A stretch of DNA of 64,000 nt from Hydrogenobacter thermophilus TK-6 (GTDB lineage Bacteria > Aquificota > Aquificia > Aquificales > Aquificaceae), in NCBI RefSeq assembly GCF_000010785.1, contig NC_013799.1, forward strand, positions 1,488,001 to 1,552,000. The letters run 5' to 3'. Shown piece after piece: positions 50,103-58,924 of this stretch. The notes under the pieces were generated by a model. That model worked only from the letters and a program-made list of their open reading frames with translations, made no database searches and was not told where the DNA came from. Both the position numbers and the translations under genes were made by a program. Position 1 is the first letter of the stretch. Every line of letters starts with the position of its first letter.

Positions 50103-53100
50103 GTGTGTACCTCAAAAGAGATGGGACTACTAATAATATAAGCCCTCCAGAGATTAACATACCACCTACCACCACCACAGCGAGTGGCTTCTGTATCTGG
50201 CTTCCAACACCTTTTGAGAGGGTGGTAGGTAAGAGTCCCATAGAGGCGGTGAAACAGCTCAAAAGCACAGCTCTGAACTTTTCTTTTGCTGCTCTCTTTG
50301 CAGACTCCACTGGCGAAAGTCCATTCAGCACCTGCTCTTTGTAGGCAGTCATCATAAAGGAGATATTCAGTATAGATAGGCCAAGTATGGAAACGAAGCC
50401 CACTATTGCAGAAAGGCTGAGCGGGAAATTTGCAACAAAGAGACTTACAGCACCCCCAAAGAGGGAGAAAAGGACTCCACTCATGGCAATTAGTGTGTTC
50501 CTAACCGAACGGTTAAGTATGTATAGAAATGCGGAGAGAATAAAAAGCGCCAAAACACCCGAGAATACAAAGCGTCTGAGTGCTTCAACAAGACTTTTGA
50601 ACTGCCCGCTCCACTCCATAAAGTAGCCTTCTGGAAGTTTTACATGCTTTACTTTCTCCTGAGCTTTCTTTACGGTGCCTGCAAGGTCCTTTGAAACCAC
50701 ACTAAACTTTATAGGTATGTACCTCTTGTAGTTTTCTCTGTAAATAAAGGAGGCCCCGGTGGTGAAATACACCTTGGCTACGGAAGATAGACTTACATAA
50801 GAACCGTTGGGAAGTATAATTGGGATGTCTCCTATCTTTGAAGGGTTTTGTCTTAAATCCTCTGGAAGGATGACCAGAAGTGAAAATCTTTTATCTCCCT
50901 CTATCACTTGTGTTGCTTCTTTTCCCCCAAGTGCTGCAGAAACCGTATCCATCAGCTGCTCTACACTGAGTCCGTAAGCGGCAAGCCTCTCTCTATCCGC
51001 TTCTATCACGAGATTTGGCTGTCCTATCTCCCTGAATACACCTACATCTTCAATGCCTTCTACCTTCTTTAGCTTTTCCTCTACCTCGTCGGCTAACTTA
51101 TCCAGCTTGTAAAGGTTATCCCCAAAGATCTTTACCGCATTCTCTCCCTTCACACCTGTCATAACCTCATCAAGATTGTCCTGTATGTATTGGGATATAT
51201 TTACATCGGCATTGGGGAAGAGCTTTCTTACCTTCTCTCTTATGGCTTCTTCAAGGTCCACTTTATCCTTAAAACGCTTCCATTCCGAATAAGGTTTAAG
51301 GTCTATAAAGTATTCGGAGTTGAAGGGTCCTGTAGGGTCCGTGCCATCTTCGGGTCTTCCCACCTGAAACTCTACCGTTTTTATCTCGGGGAAGCTCAGA
51401 AGTATATCTCGTACTTCTTTGGCATTTTGGTAAGTCTGGGAGAGGGATATGGAGTATGGAAAGATGATACGCATGTATATGTTGCCCTCATCCATCTTGG
51501 GTATGAACTCAAGACCAAGGTTTTTAAGGATTAAAAAGCTCACCAAACACAAACCTATTAAATACATAGCTATCCATCTACCCTTCAGTTTTACAAGCTT
51601 TTCTATGACTTTGTCGTACAGTCTCTCTAAAAGCTTTACCAAATGTGTTTCATCGCTTTTGGGCTTTACAAAAAGCGCCAGCGCAGCTATCAAAAAGGTA
51701 AAGGTTATAGCTATAGAGGCGCCTATGGCGTAAAGGTATGTCCTCACCATGGGAGCAAAGATGCGTTTTTCGGCACCTTCCATAAGAAAGACAGGGATAA
51801 AACATATCCCTACCAAAAGCACGGAGAGTACCAAAAGCCATCCCACTTCCTGCGTAGATTGAAGCAGTGAGCGCCTTCCTGCACTGTATTCCCTGGTATT
51901 TCTAAGATAGTTTTCTACAAAGAGAAGAGGGATGTCTGCGATTATGCCAAAGTCTATGGCAGCTATGGAAAGGAAGTTGGCAGATTCACCCCGCAGAGCC
52001 ATAACACCCAAGGCTATAACCAAGGACATGGGAACAGTTAAAGCTACCAGAAAAGCTACTCTAATATCTCCAATAAAAACAAAGATGGAAATTAAGACCA
52101 GGATTATACCTACAAAGGCTATTTCAGATACCTTGTGAATAACAGTATCTATAAGTTTTCCCCTCTGGTAAAAAGGAAAAACTTTTACATCTTTTGGCAG
52201 TATGTGAGAGTTAAGTTCTTCGATCTTTTCCTTTATAGACCTTATGGAAGGTATGCTTTTGGCATCTCTACGCAGTATTACTATTCCCATTACCGCATCG
52301 TCATTTCTGTTTAATCCTACTATGCCAGTTCTTGGTATGTTGTCAATGCGTACCTGCCCTATGTCTTTGATCAGCACTGGTGTGTTGTTTCTGTATGCCA
52401 CTACCACATTTTCTATGTCTTTGAGGTCCCTTATAAGACCCACTCCCCTAATGAGAAAGTACTGAGAACCAAAATCTATAGCCCTTCCGCCTACATTCAC
52501 ATTGGCATTAGTGATGGCTTGTATAACATCTGACAGAGAGATTTTGTACTTTATGAGATTTTCTGGCTTAACTTCTACCACATAAGCTTTTATGAAACCT
52601 CCGTAGCTGGAGACATCCTCCACACCCTCCGCAGTCTTTAGGTATCTTGCTACTACCCAATCTTGAAGTGTTCTGAGTTCCATAAGGTCCCTGCTTCCCA
52701 CCAAAACATAGCGCATCACTTCCCCCATGGGGTTGGGTATTATCTGAGGTGAAGCGTTGTCAGGCAAAACCACGGTGGAGAGTCTGTTTATCACCTCCTG
52801 CCTTGCCTGTATATAAGGGATATCGTATGAGAAGGTGCATTTTATATCAGAAAGCCCATAGAGTGATATAGAGTTTATTCTATGAAGACCTCTCATACCC
52901 GCAAGAGATATTTCTAAAGGCACTGTTATCTGTCTTTCTACCTCCTCAGCGGACCTGCCTGGATAGATAGTAACTATCTCTATCACTGGTGGTGAAGGGT
53001 CTGGAAATGCTTCAATATTAAGATTCTTCAAAAATAGCGTACAGAGAGCAAAAACAACTACTCCAAGAATCAGAAACAGCAAAGCGTTATCAATTATGAA

Positions 53101-53118
53101 GTTTGTCCACCTTCTCAA
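50086..53118 (-). CDS. Heavy-metal RND efflux pump, CzcA/CusA family
   Basis: 1010 residues, twelve helices, two large periplasmic loops. Family start NIEAFPDPSPPVIEIVTIYP and GRSAEEVERQITVPLE. The helix-4 proton relay DFGIIADIPLLFVEN keeps both Asp and the Glu of the HME-RND motif, though the usual G-A after the second Asp is I-P. Central pump of a tripartite exporter with the fusion protein and outer-membrane gene just upstream. Metal (Co/Zn/Cd or Cu/Ag) not decidable by eye. Confidence 0.93.
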   Translation of the reverse strand: MRRWTNFIIDNALLFLILGVVVFALCTLFLKNLNIEAFPDPSPPVIEIVTIYPGRSAEEVERQITVPLEISLAGMRGLHRINSISLYGLSDIKCTFSYDIPYIQARQEVINRLSTVVLPDNASPQIIPNPMGEVMRYVLVGSRDLMELRTLQDWVVARYLKTAEGVEDVSSYGGFIKAYVVEVKPENLIKYKISLSDVIQAITNANVNVGGRAIDFGSQYFLIRGVGLIRDLKDIENVVVAYRNNTPVLIKDIGQVRIDNIPRTGIVGLNRNDDAVMGIVILRRDAKSIPSIRSIKEKIEELNSHILPKDVKVFPFYQRGKLIDTVIHKVSEIAFVGIILVLISIFVFIGDIRVAFLVALTVPMSLVIALGVMALRGESANFLSIAAIDFGIIADIPLLFVENYLRNTREYSAGRRSLLQSTQEVGWLLVLSVLLVGICFIPVFLMEGAEKRIFAPMVRTYLYAIGASIAITFTFLIAALALFVKPKSDETHLVKLLERLYDKVIEKLVKLKGRWIAMYLIGLCLVSFLILKNLGLEFIPKMDEGNIYMRIIFPYSISLSQTYQNAKEVRDILLSFPEIKTVEFQVGRPEDGTDPTGPFNSEYFIDLKPYSEWKRFKDKVDLEEAIREKVRKLFPNADVNISQYIQDNLDEVMTGVKGENAVKIFGDNLYKLDKLADEVEEKLKKVEGIEDVGVFREIGQPNLVIEADRERLAAYGLSVEQLMDTVSAALGGKEATQVIEGDKRFSLLVILPEDLRQNPSKIGDIPIILPNGSYVSLSSVAKVYFTTGASFIYRENYKRYIPIKFSVVSKDLAGTVKKAQEKVKHVKLPEGYFMEWSGQFKSLVEALRRFVFSGVLALFILSAFLYILNRSVRNTLIAMSGVLFSLFGGAVSLFVANFPLSLSAIVGFVSILGLSILNISFMMTAYKEQVLNGLSPVESAKRAAKEKFRAVLLSCFTASMGLLPTTLSKGVGSQIQKPLAVVVVGGMLISGGLILLVVPSLLRYTHVEER

Positions 53119-54140
53119 GGAGTTACCTCCAGTATGGGGTTTGAAAGCACTTTTTGACCTTCCTCAACGCCCATCACAGCTACTCTTCCATCTTCTAACT
53201 CCTTTACAAAATTAACTTCCTTCTTTATGATTCTGCCTTCCTTTAGCAGGTAAACATAGAACTTACCGTTTTGGTAAAGCAAAGCTTTTTTGGGTATCAA
53301 TGCGTAAGGCTTTTGGCCAGCGAGTATCCTTATGTTAAAGAACATGTTTATCTTGAAAGGCTCTCTTTCGGTGGGTTCTATATAGACTTTTACTGTGTGG
53401 GTGTCCGGGTCTTCCACATCGCTCACATACTTGACCCTTCCCTCAAACTTCTTATGAGGGTAGGTGCTTACGAAAAACTCAACTCTTTCCCCTACCTTTA
53501 TCTTTGGTAGGTCTCTGTCGTGGACCAGCGCAGTCAAAACAACTTTTGAGGGGTTCACTATGCTTAAAATATCAGTAGCCTGGTCTACCGCATCACCTAC
53601 ATGGGCACTTATTTGATAGACAACCCCATCCATTGGTGAGACTATGTTGCTTGTCCCCATACCACCGCCAAGGATCTTAAGCTTTTCCTCAATACCTCTA
53701 AGCTGAGCCTTTAACACTTGGTAGTTGGTTTCCGCATCCATGAGCTCGCTCTTGGGTATTGCGCCTACTTGATAGAGCTCTTTTTTGAGCTTAAAAAGTC
53801 TTTCCGCCTGCGCAAGCTGTGCAGAAAGAGATAGCTTTTGAGCGTACAAATCGGTAGTGTCTGGTGATTTTACCACTGCCAGTACTTGACCCCTCTTTAC
53901 GCGATCCCCCACCTGCACCTTTATACTTTGAAGAGTTCCAGCACTGCGTGCAGTTATCTTTACAGTACCATCTTTATCTGGCTGGACAAGTCCTGTTGCC
54001 TCCACAAAGTCAGGGACATTTTCAAAAACCACCTGCACCGCTTGGGCACTCTGAGGCTTTTCGTGTTTTTCCGCCTTTTTCTCTTCTTTTGTACACGAAA
54101 CAAGGATGATAGAGGTGAGTAAAATCCATCTAATCTTCAT
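53115..54140 (-). CDS. RND efflux membrane-fusion lipoprotein
   Basis: 341 residues. Lipobox ILLTSIILVSC near residue 16, so lipid-anchored. Then a lipoyl/barrel part TGLVQPDKDGTVKITARSAG, IKVQVGDRVKRGQVLAVVKS, a helical hairpin and NIVSPMDGVVYQISAHVGDA, as in CzcB/CusB. ATG at 54140 is preceded by AGAGGAAAGC and lies inside the end of the outer-membrane gene (11-bp overlap); an in-frame start five codons earlier is less likely. 4-bp overlap with the RND gene. Confidence 0.92.
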   Translation of the reverse strand: MKIRWILLTSIILVSCTKEEKKAEKHEKPQSAQAVQVVFENVPDFVEATGLVQPDKDGTVKITARSAGTLQSIKVQVGDRVKRGQVLAVVKSPDTTDLYAQKLSLSAQLAQAERLFKLKKELYQVGAIPKSELMDAETNYQVLKAQLRGIEEKLKILGGGMGTSNIVSPMDGVVYQISAHVGDAVDQATDILSIVNPSKVVLTALVHDRDLPKIKVGERVEFFVSTYPHKKFEGRVKYVSDVEDPDTHTVKVYIEPTEREPFKINMFFNIRILAGQKPYALIPKKALLYQNGKFYVYLLKEGRIIKKEVNFVKELEDGRVAVMGVEEGQKVLSNPILEVTP

Positions 54141-55338
54141 AGCTTTCCTCTGCAAGGATTCTTAGTCTGTAATAGCTCTGAAGATACTGATAGCGAGCTT
54201 GCAAGAAAGCGTACATAAAAGCCCTATATGTGCGTAAGGTATCCAGAAAGTCCAGCGTGGAAATGCCACCCAGCAGATAAGCTTTTTTGGTTCTTTCCAG
54301 CAGGTCATCCATCAAGCTTTTCTTTTCAAGATAAGAGTTATAAATCCTTTTGCTTGACTGGTAATTTTCAAAAGCTATAGAAATATCCTTCCTGATGTTT
54401 GCCTCTTCTTTTTTTAAAGAAATCAGCAGTTGCTGCTTTGTAGCCAAAGCAGTTAGAAGATCGCCTTGTCTTATATCAAAGATGGGAAGGTTGAGGGAAA
54501 AACCAAAACCCACACCCGGTTTGTACTTAACACCAAAGGCATCGTACTCTACACCTACGGAGATATCTGGAATTCTGTAAGCTTTCAGAAGCTGGATCTG
54601 GTAATCTGCGGACTTGATCTGTTCCTGCAGTGCCTTAATACTTTCACGCTTCTGAATAGCTTTCTCAATGAGTTCCTCAAGTTTCACATCCTTCGGATTT
54701 TCTTCTACCTTTGCAGGCTCGTACTCACCCCCACCTAAGTAAAAGCCAAGCTCTTTGAGATCCTTTTTATAGGTAGCTTTGGCCCGCGTAAGCGTATTCT
54801 CAAGGTCTGACTCATAAAGCTGGAGCTTCATAAGGTCTATAAGACTGAGAAACCCCAGCTTCTGTTTGCTTTCTTGTATTTTCAATACTTTTCTAAAGTC
54901 TGCAAGGTCCTGTTGTAAGTATTCAAGGTAGGCTTTATCGGATAGTGCCTGAAAGTAAACGTCATTGAGTCCCAAACTGAGACCCCTGAGAACATCCTCC
55001 CTCTGGTACTCAGTAGCTTTCAATTGATGTAAAGCGGATAGTTTCCTGTAATTTCTTTTATTTCCCAACTCTATAGGCTGGTCAACTCTTATGGAAAATA
55101 GCGTATTACCCGTGTCGTAAAGTATATTTTTTCCAAAATTAAGCCCCGTGTAATTTACCGAAAGAGTAGGATTCTGGAAAAGTCCTGACTGAATATACGC
55201 TCCCTCACTCTTTTTCACCTCGTACAAGTAGATTTTTGAATCGTAACTCTTTTCTCTCAGGAGCTTGAGGGCTTGAACCCATCTTACTTCCTCAGAGAAA
55301 GCAAAGCCCAGAAGAATGAGGAGCATAAGAAAGCTCAT
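54130..55338 (-). CDS. TolC-like outer-membrane efflux protein
   Basis: 402 residues with signal peptide (MSFLMLLILLGFAFS). Two OEP repeats of long helices and strand pairs: GLFQNPTLSVNYTGLNFGKN, YLEYLQQDLADFRKVLKIQE, the second at GVGFGFSLNLPIFDIRQGDL, then NIRKDISIAFENYQSSKRIY. Forms the outer duct for the pump. First gene of the efflux operon; 57 bp of divergent promoter region separate it from the radical SAM gene. Confidence 0.92.
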   Translation of the reverse strand: MSFLMLLILLGFAFSEEVRWVQALKLLREKSYDSKIYLYEVKKSEGAYIQSGLFQNPTLSVNYTGLNFGKNILYDTGNTLFSIRVDQPIELGNKRNYRKLSALHQLKATEYQREDVLRGLSLGLNDVYFQALSDKAYLEYLQQDLADFRKVLKIQESKQKLGFLSLIDLMKLQLYESDLENTLTRAKATYKKDLKELGFYLGGGEYEPAKVEENPKDVKLEELIEKAIQKRESIKALQEQIKSADYQIQLLKAYRIPDISVGVEYDAFGVKYKPGVGFGFSLNLPIFDIRQGDLLTALATKQQLLISLKKEEANIRKDISIAFENYQSSKRIYNSYLEKKSLMDDLLERTKKAYLLGGISTLDFLDTLRTYRAFMYAFLQARYQYLQSYYRLRILAEESYED

Positions 55339-55395
55339 GCTCTGGAATTGTAAAGGTGGAGTATTAAGTTTTTATAAAGGCGTAAATTTTATAGT

Positions 55396-56289
55396 ATGAC
55401 CTATCCATCTTACCTAAACCTGACAGAGCAAGAGTGGAAAGAAAGGATAGAAAAGGCTTTGAGTATGTTAGAAGAGTGCAGAGTCTGTCCGCATAACTGT
55501 GGTGTAAACAGATTAAAGGGTGAGCTGGGATACTGTAAAACAGGGAGGTATGCTGTTGTAGATGCCTACTTCCCTCATTTGGGTGAAGAGAAGCCTATAA
55601 GAGGCAGAAGAGGGTCGGGAACTGTTTTTTTCTCTTACTGCAATATGAGATGCGCATACTGCCAAAACTACGTTATATCCCATCTGGGAGAAGGAAGGGA
55701 GTCAAAGCCAGAGGAATTGGCACATATGTTTTTAAAGCTTCAAAGCTTGGGCTGTCATAACATAAATTTGGTCAGCCCTTCCCATATGGTGCCTCAGATA
55801 TTGGAGGCTCTGTACATTGCAGTAAAAAAGGGTCTTAGGTTGCCCATCGTTTATAACACATCTTCCTTTGATGGCCTTGAAAGTCTCAGACTTCTTGACG
55901 GCATTGTAGACATATACCTTGCGGACTTTAAGTACTCAGACAACAAGGTGGGAAAGAAATACTCTAAGGTGAAAAATTACTTTGATACTGCTATAAATGC
56001 TATAAAAGAAATGCATAGACAGGTAGGCGACCTTGAAACTGATGAGGAAGGTATAGCAAAGAGGGGCTTGATGGTGAGGCACCTCGTCCTTCCCAACAGT
56101 ATAGCAGGTACAGAAAAAGTCATGGAGGAGCTCAGAAAAATATCTCCCAATATGGCAGTGAATGTAATGAACCAATACATGCCCTATTACAAAGCTTTTG
56201 ATTATCCCGAACTTTCAAGAAGAATAAACACAGAGGAATACAGGCAGGCAATGGAATATGCAAAAGGCTTCAAGCTGGTATTAGACTAA
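55396..56289 (+). CDS. Radical SAM protein, PflA-like
   Basis: 297 residues. The radical-SAM cluster motif is CNMRCAYCQ (C-x3-C-x2-C) near residue 83; an N-terminal Cys set CRVCPHNCGVNRLKGELGYC could bind a second cluster or zinc. VSPSHMVPQILEAL, IVDIYLADFKY and VMNQYMPYYKAF follow. This subgroup is related to pyruvate-formate-lyase activases, but no glycyl radical enzyme is near, so the target is unknown. Confidence 0.85.
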   Translation: MTYPSYLNLTEQEWKERIEKALSMLEECRVCPHNCGVNRLKGELGYCKTGRYAVVDAYFPHLGEEKPIRGRRGSGTVFFSYCNMRCAYCQNYVISHLGEGRESKPEELAHMFLKLQSLGCHNINLVSPSHMVPQILEALYIAVKKGLRLPIVYNTSSFDGLESLRLLDGIVDIYLADFKYSDNKVGKKYSKVKNYFDTAINAIKEMHRQVGDLETDEEGIAKRGLMVRHLVLPNSIAGTEKVMEELRKISPNMAVNVMNQYMPYYKAFDYPELSRRINTEEYRQAMEYAKGFKLVLD

Positions 56290-56330
56290 ATTTCATAAAA
56301 TCTTAACCTTTGTGGTTTATCCTTTACCGC

Positions 56331-56486
56331 ATGAAGGTTTTAAAAGTTGAAGATGGAAAAGTTGCTAAGAGGCTTCGTGCAAGGCTACTAAAGAAAGGCA
56401 TGGTAGTGGCAGAAGTTTACGGAGAGAAGGACCTCCGTAAAGATCTCATAAAGAAGGCTGATGTGGTATTGCTTCTAAAATTGTGA
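56331..56486 (+). CDS. Small basic hypothetical protein (51 residues)
   Basis: Reads MKVLKVEDGKVAKRLRARLL, then KKGMVVAEVYGEKDLRKDLI and KKADVVLLLKL. Periodic, protein-like composition with 13 Lys and codon use like its neighbours. No Shine-Dalgarno is seen in front of the ATG (AGCGG-free, CCTTTACCGC precedes), so it may be leaderless or not translated. A hairpin follows 5 bp after the stop. No family recognised. Confidence 0.45.
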   Translation: MKVLKVEDGKVAKRLRARLLKKGMVVAEVYGEKDLRKDLIKKADVVLLLKL

Positions 56487-56491
56487 GGATA

Positions 56492-56510
56492 ACCCCCCTC
56501 AAGAGGGGGT
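56492..56510. terminator. Hairpin between convergent genes
   Basis: ACCCCC-ctcaaga-GGGGGT. Lies between the 51-residue gene and sodB, which converge. There is no long T run on either side (TAAAGC on plus, TATCC on minus), so it may be a weak two-way terminator or an mRNA end stabiliser. Confidence 0.5.
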
Positions 56511-56516
56511 AAAGCC

Positions 56517-57152
56517 TCATTTTACAAAATCCTTAAGAACTTCGTAAGCTTTCATAGCCTTCTCAAATCTTTCGTTTATGACATCCCAGTTGAGACTCTG
56601 AAGGAAGGCGTCTATATAAGGAGGCCTCTTGTTTTTCTGATCCACATAGTAAGCATGTTCGTATGTGTCAAGCACTATAATGGGTATAAGCCCCGTGTAA
56701 TTGTAAACATTGTGAGCATCCAAGCCGTTTACTACGAGCCTGCCAGAGAAGATGTCAAGTCCCAAAATTGCCCAACCTCTGAAAGCTATACCCGCAGCTT
56801 TTATTTCCTGAATACAGGCATCCCAGGAGCCAAAGTCCTCTTCTACTTTTTTCTTGAGAGCTTCGGAAGGCTCCCCCTGCGGTTTTAGATGTCCAAAGTA
56901 AAGCTCGTGGAGTATAACCCCCATGTAGTTAAAAGTTTCCTCCACTTTTAGTTCCCTGTACTCGGAGTAGTTCTGGTTGGCTTTACTTCTGTCTGAGAAA
57001 TTAAGGTCCGCAAGCTTTTCCTGAATCTCGTTGTATTTTGTCACATAGCCTTTGTAATGAGCTTCAAAGTGGGGTTCTATCTGCTCGTTGGATATACCTC
57101 TAAGGTCTGAAGGCTTTAAGTGATCCTTGGGCTGCAGCTTATGAACTGCCAT
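56517..57152 (-). CDS. sodB: Superoxide dismutase (Fe/Mn type)
   Basis: 211 residues. Metal ligands appear in EPHFEAHYKGYVTKYNE (His), VILHELYFGHL (His) and VLDTYEHAYYVDQ (Asp and His). Removes superoxide in the cytosol; Fe versus Mn cannot be told surely from sequence. Start ATG at 57152 is set by AAGGAGGTGG; 20 further in-frame codons upstream lack similarity. Divergent from the PuuD-like gene. Confidence 0.95.
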   Translation of the reverse strand: MAVHKLQPKDHLKPSDLRGISNEQIEPHFEAHYKGYVTKYNEIQEKLADLNFSDRSKANQNYSEYRELKVEETFNYMGVILHELYFGHLKPQGEPSEALKKKVEEDFGSWDACIQEIKAAGIAFRGWAILGLDIFSGRLVVNGLDAHNVYNYTGLIPIIVLDTYEHAYYVDQKNKRPPYIDAFLQSLNWDVINERFEKAMKAYEVLKDFVK

Positions 57153-57283
57153 GATACCACCTCCTTGTGAGAGTTTACTTTTTAAGATTTTAATATATTT
57201 GAAAAATACCATTATATGAGTTTAATCATCTTGTATCTTTTGGGGACTTGGAGGTAATTTTTCCTAAGAAGGAGGTGGAGACC

Positions 57284-57856
57284 ATGCCGGAAGTTTCATA
57301 TTCGGGTTGGGAGATATTTTTTAGGTGGGTCCACTTTATTGCCGGTATAACCTGGATAGGGCTTTTATACTTTTTTAACTTGGTGAATACGCCATATACC
57401 AAGCTAACCAAGCCTGAAGAAAGACCAGCTCATATCCCTAAGCTTATGCCCATAGCTTTGGCGTGGTTCAGATATGCAGCTTTGGTGACTGTTATAGTGG
57501 GCCTGATCATTATCTATATGAAGTACTGGTCTGCCGGTGATATAGTAAGCTCCGATTCTGCAAAGACTATACTGATTGGGGGTATACTGGGTATAATTAT
57601 GATGATCAATGTCTGGGTCTTTATATGGCCAAATCAGAAGAGGATTATTGAGGCAAGCCTCAAAGGAGAGAAGCCTGACCCTGCTTGGGGGAAGAGAGCT
57701 TTACTCTTCTCAAGGATAAACTTTACGCTTTCTTATCCCATGCTTCTCTTTATGGGAGCAGCCTCTCACTATCCTATGGGCTGGGGCATGATCATAATAA
57801 CCGGTATAATAACCGCTCTTATAGGTTTGGGTATAGTTCTGTATGTTCAGCGTTAA
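57284..57856 (+). CDS. PuuD-like membrane protein (urate oxidase N-terminal domain family)
   Basis: 190 residues, five or six helices. FFRWVHFIAGITWIGLLYFF is the family N-terminus with a His that in related proteins may bind heme; WVFIWPNQKRIIEAS and LSYPMLLFMGAASHYP follow. The C-terminal cytochrome c domain of PuuD is missing. Members of this short form occur in thermophiles with unknown role. ATG at 57284 follows AAGGAGGTGG. Overlaps the PCu(A)C gene convergently by 4 bp. Confidence 0.75.
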   Translation: MPEVSYSGWEIFFRWVHFIAGITWIGLLYFFNLVNTPYTKLTKPEERPAHIPKLMPIALAWFRYAALVTVIVGLIIIYMKYWSAGDIVSSDSAKTILIGGILGIIMMINVWVFIWPNQKRIIEASLKGEKPDPAWGKRALLFSRINFTLSYPMLLFMGAASHYPMGWGMIIITGIITALIGLGIVLYVQR

Positions 57857-58284
57857 TGTCCTTCGTGCATATGCATACCACCTTCTGCCTTTTTCACATT
57901 AGCTTGAACTTTAACATCTCCTGACTTTTCAAACTTTAAGGTTATTTCCACCTTTTGTCCCTCCTTGGGTTTTTCTGTGAGGTTTATAAGCATAAGGTGA
58001 TAACCGCCGGGCTTTAGTTCTACGCTCTTACCAGGGGGTATCTCAAGAGCTTTTATCCTTCTCATCTTTCCCCCAACTGTTTCGTGAAGCTCCACCACCT
58101 TAGCTATATTGGTAGATGCTCCTACCAGCTTGTCAGCCTGATCTCCTTTGTTTTCAATCACCATGTAAGCAGCGCTCATACTTGATACCGGTGGAACTTC
58201 CCTTACCCATGCGTCTTTGACTTCTATCTTGGGTGCGGCAAGTGCTATACCAGAAAGACCAACTGCAAGGAGAAGCTTTCTCAT
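57853..58284 (-). CDS. PCu(A)C periplasmic copper chaperone
   Basis: 143 residues with signal peptide (MRKLLLAVGLSGIALA). Cu(I) site: His and Met in HETVGGKMRRI and His-x-Met in GGYHLMLINL, the H-M-x10-M-x21-H-x-M type pattern of DUF461. The C-terminus MHMHEGH adds further possible metal ligands. Delivers copper to cytochrome oxidase CuA/CuB sites. Followed upstream on the same strand by tRNA-Arg and not by other copper genes; copA lies 640 bp further. Confidence 0.92.
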   Translation of the reverse strand: MRKLLLAVGLSGIALAAPKIEVKDAWVREVPPVSSMSAAYMVIENKGDQADKLVGASTNIAKVVELHETVGGKMRRIKALEIPPGKSVELKPGGYHLMLINLTEKPKEGQKVEITLKFEKSGDVKVQANVKKAEGGMHMHEGH

Positions 58285-58313
58285 CTTAAAACCTCCTTGA
58301 GTTAATTATGGAG

Positions 58314-58387
58314 CCGGTCCGGCGGGAGTCGAACCCGCAACCTTGGGATCCGTAGTCCCACGCTCTGTCCAGTTGAGCTACGGACCG
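58314..58387 (-). tRNA. tRNA-Arg (anticodon ACG)
   Basis: Cloverleaf read by hand: acceptor CGGTCCG/CGGACCG (7 bp), D stem GCTC/GAGC, anticodon stem TGGGA/TCCCA with loop CTACGGA (anticodon ACG, presumably read as ICG), T stem GCGGG/CCCGC with TTCGACT loop, discriminator G. The 3' CCA is not encoded. The first tRNA base directly follows the khpA stop codon. Confidence 0.95.
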
Positions 58388-58627
58388 TTATTCCAGTATT
58401 TCAAGTACAACCCTCTTGTTAATCTTTCTACCCATTGCTGAAAGGATGGTTCTTAAAGATCTGGCTATTCTGCCCTGCTTACCTATAACTTTGCCCAGAT
58501 CCCTTTGGTCAACTCTCAGCTCAATAACCACCGTCTTCTCCCCCTCAATCTCCACCACATTGACATGGTCCGGGTTGTCCACTAAGGATTTGGCAGTTAT
58601 CTCAACGATATCTCTCAGCTGGCTCAT
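58388..58627 (-). CDS. khpA: KH-domain RNA-binding protein KhpA
   Basis: 79 residues, single type II KH domain with LGKVIGKQGRIARSLRTIL, the GxxG loop being GKQG. Binds RNA; in many bacteria it partners KhpB and lies next to rpsP, as here (13 bp after rpsP). Its stop codon touches the tRNA-Arg 5' end. Confidence 0.93.
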   Translation of the reverse strand: MSQLRDIVEITAKSLVDNPDHVNVVEIEGEKTVVIELRVDQRDLGKVIGKQGRIARSLRTILSAMGRKINKRVVLEILE

Positions 58628-58640
58628 GCCTTACCTCCTT

Positions 58641-58877
58641 TTAGAGTATTTTTGCGCTTCTGAGAAGACTTTTGGCGCGGTCGGTTATCTCCGCGCCCTT
58701 GGACAGCCAATCTTTTACCTTTTCCTCTTTTACCTGAAGGTCCTTTCTTATAGGGTCGTAAGTTCCCAGTATATCTACATATTTGCCTTCTCTTGGACTT
58801 TTGGCATCCATAACCACTATCCTGTATATGGGGTGATGAGACCTTCCAAATCTTGCAAGCCTTATCCTTAGCGCCAT
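58641..58877 (-). CDS. rpsP: 30S ribosomal protein S16
   Basis: 78 residues, the normal length. Starts MALRIRLARFGRSHHPIYRI, followed by VVMDAKSPREGKYVDILGTYDP and the C-terminal DWLSKGAEITDRAKSLL. First gene of rpsP-khpA-tRNA-Arg. Confidence 0.96.
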   Translation of the reverse strand: MALRIRLARFGRSHHPIYRIVVMDAKSPREGKYVDILGTYDPIRKDLQVKEEKVKDWLSKGAEITDRAKSLLRSAKIL

Positions 58878-58924
58878 ACCTTTCCTCCTAAGCCTCTTAG
58901 GTCTATTAATTATAACAGAAATTT

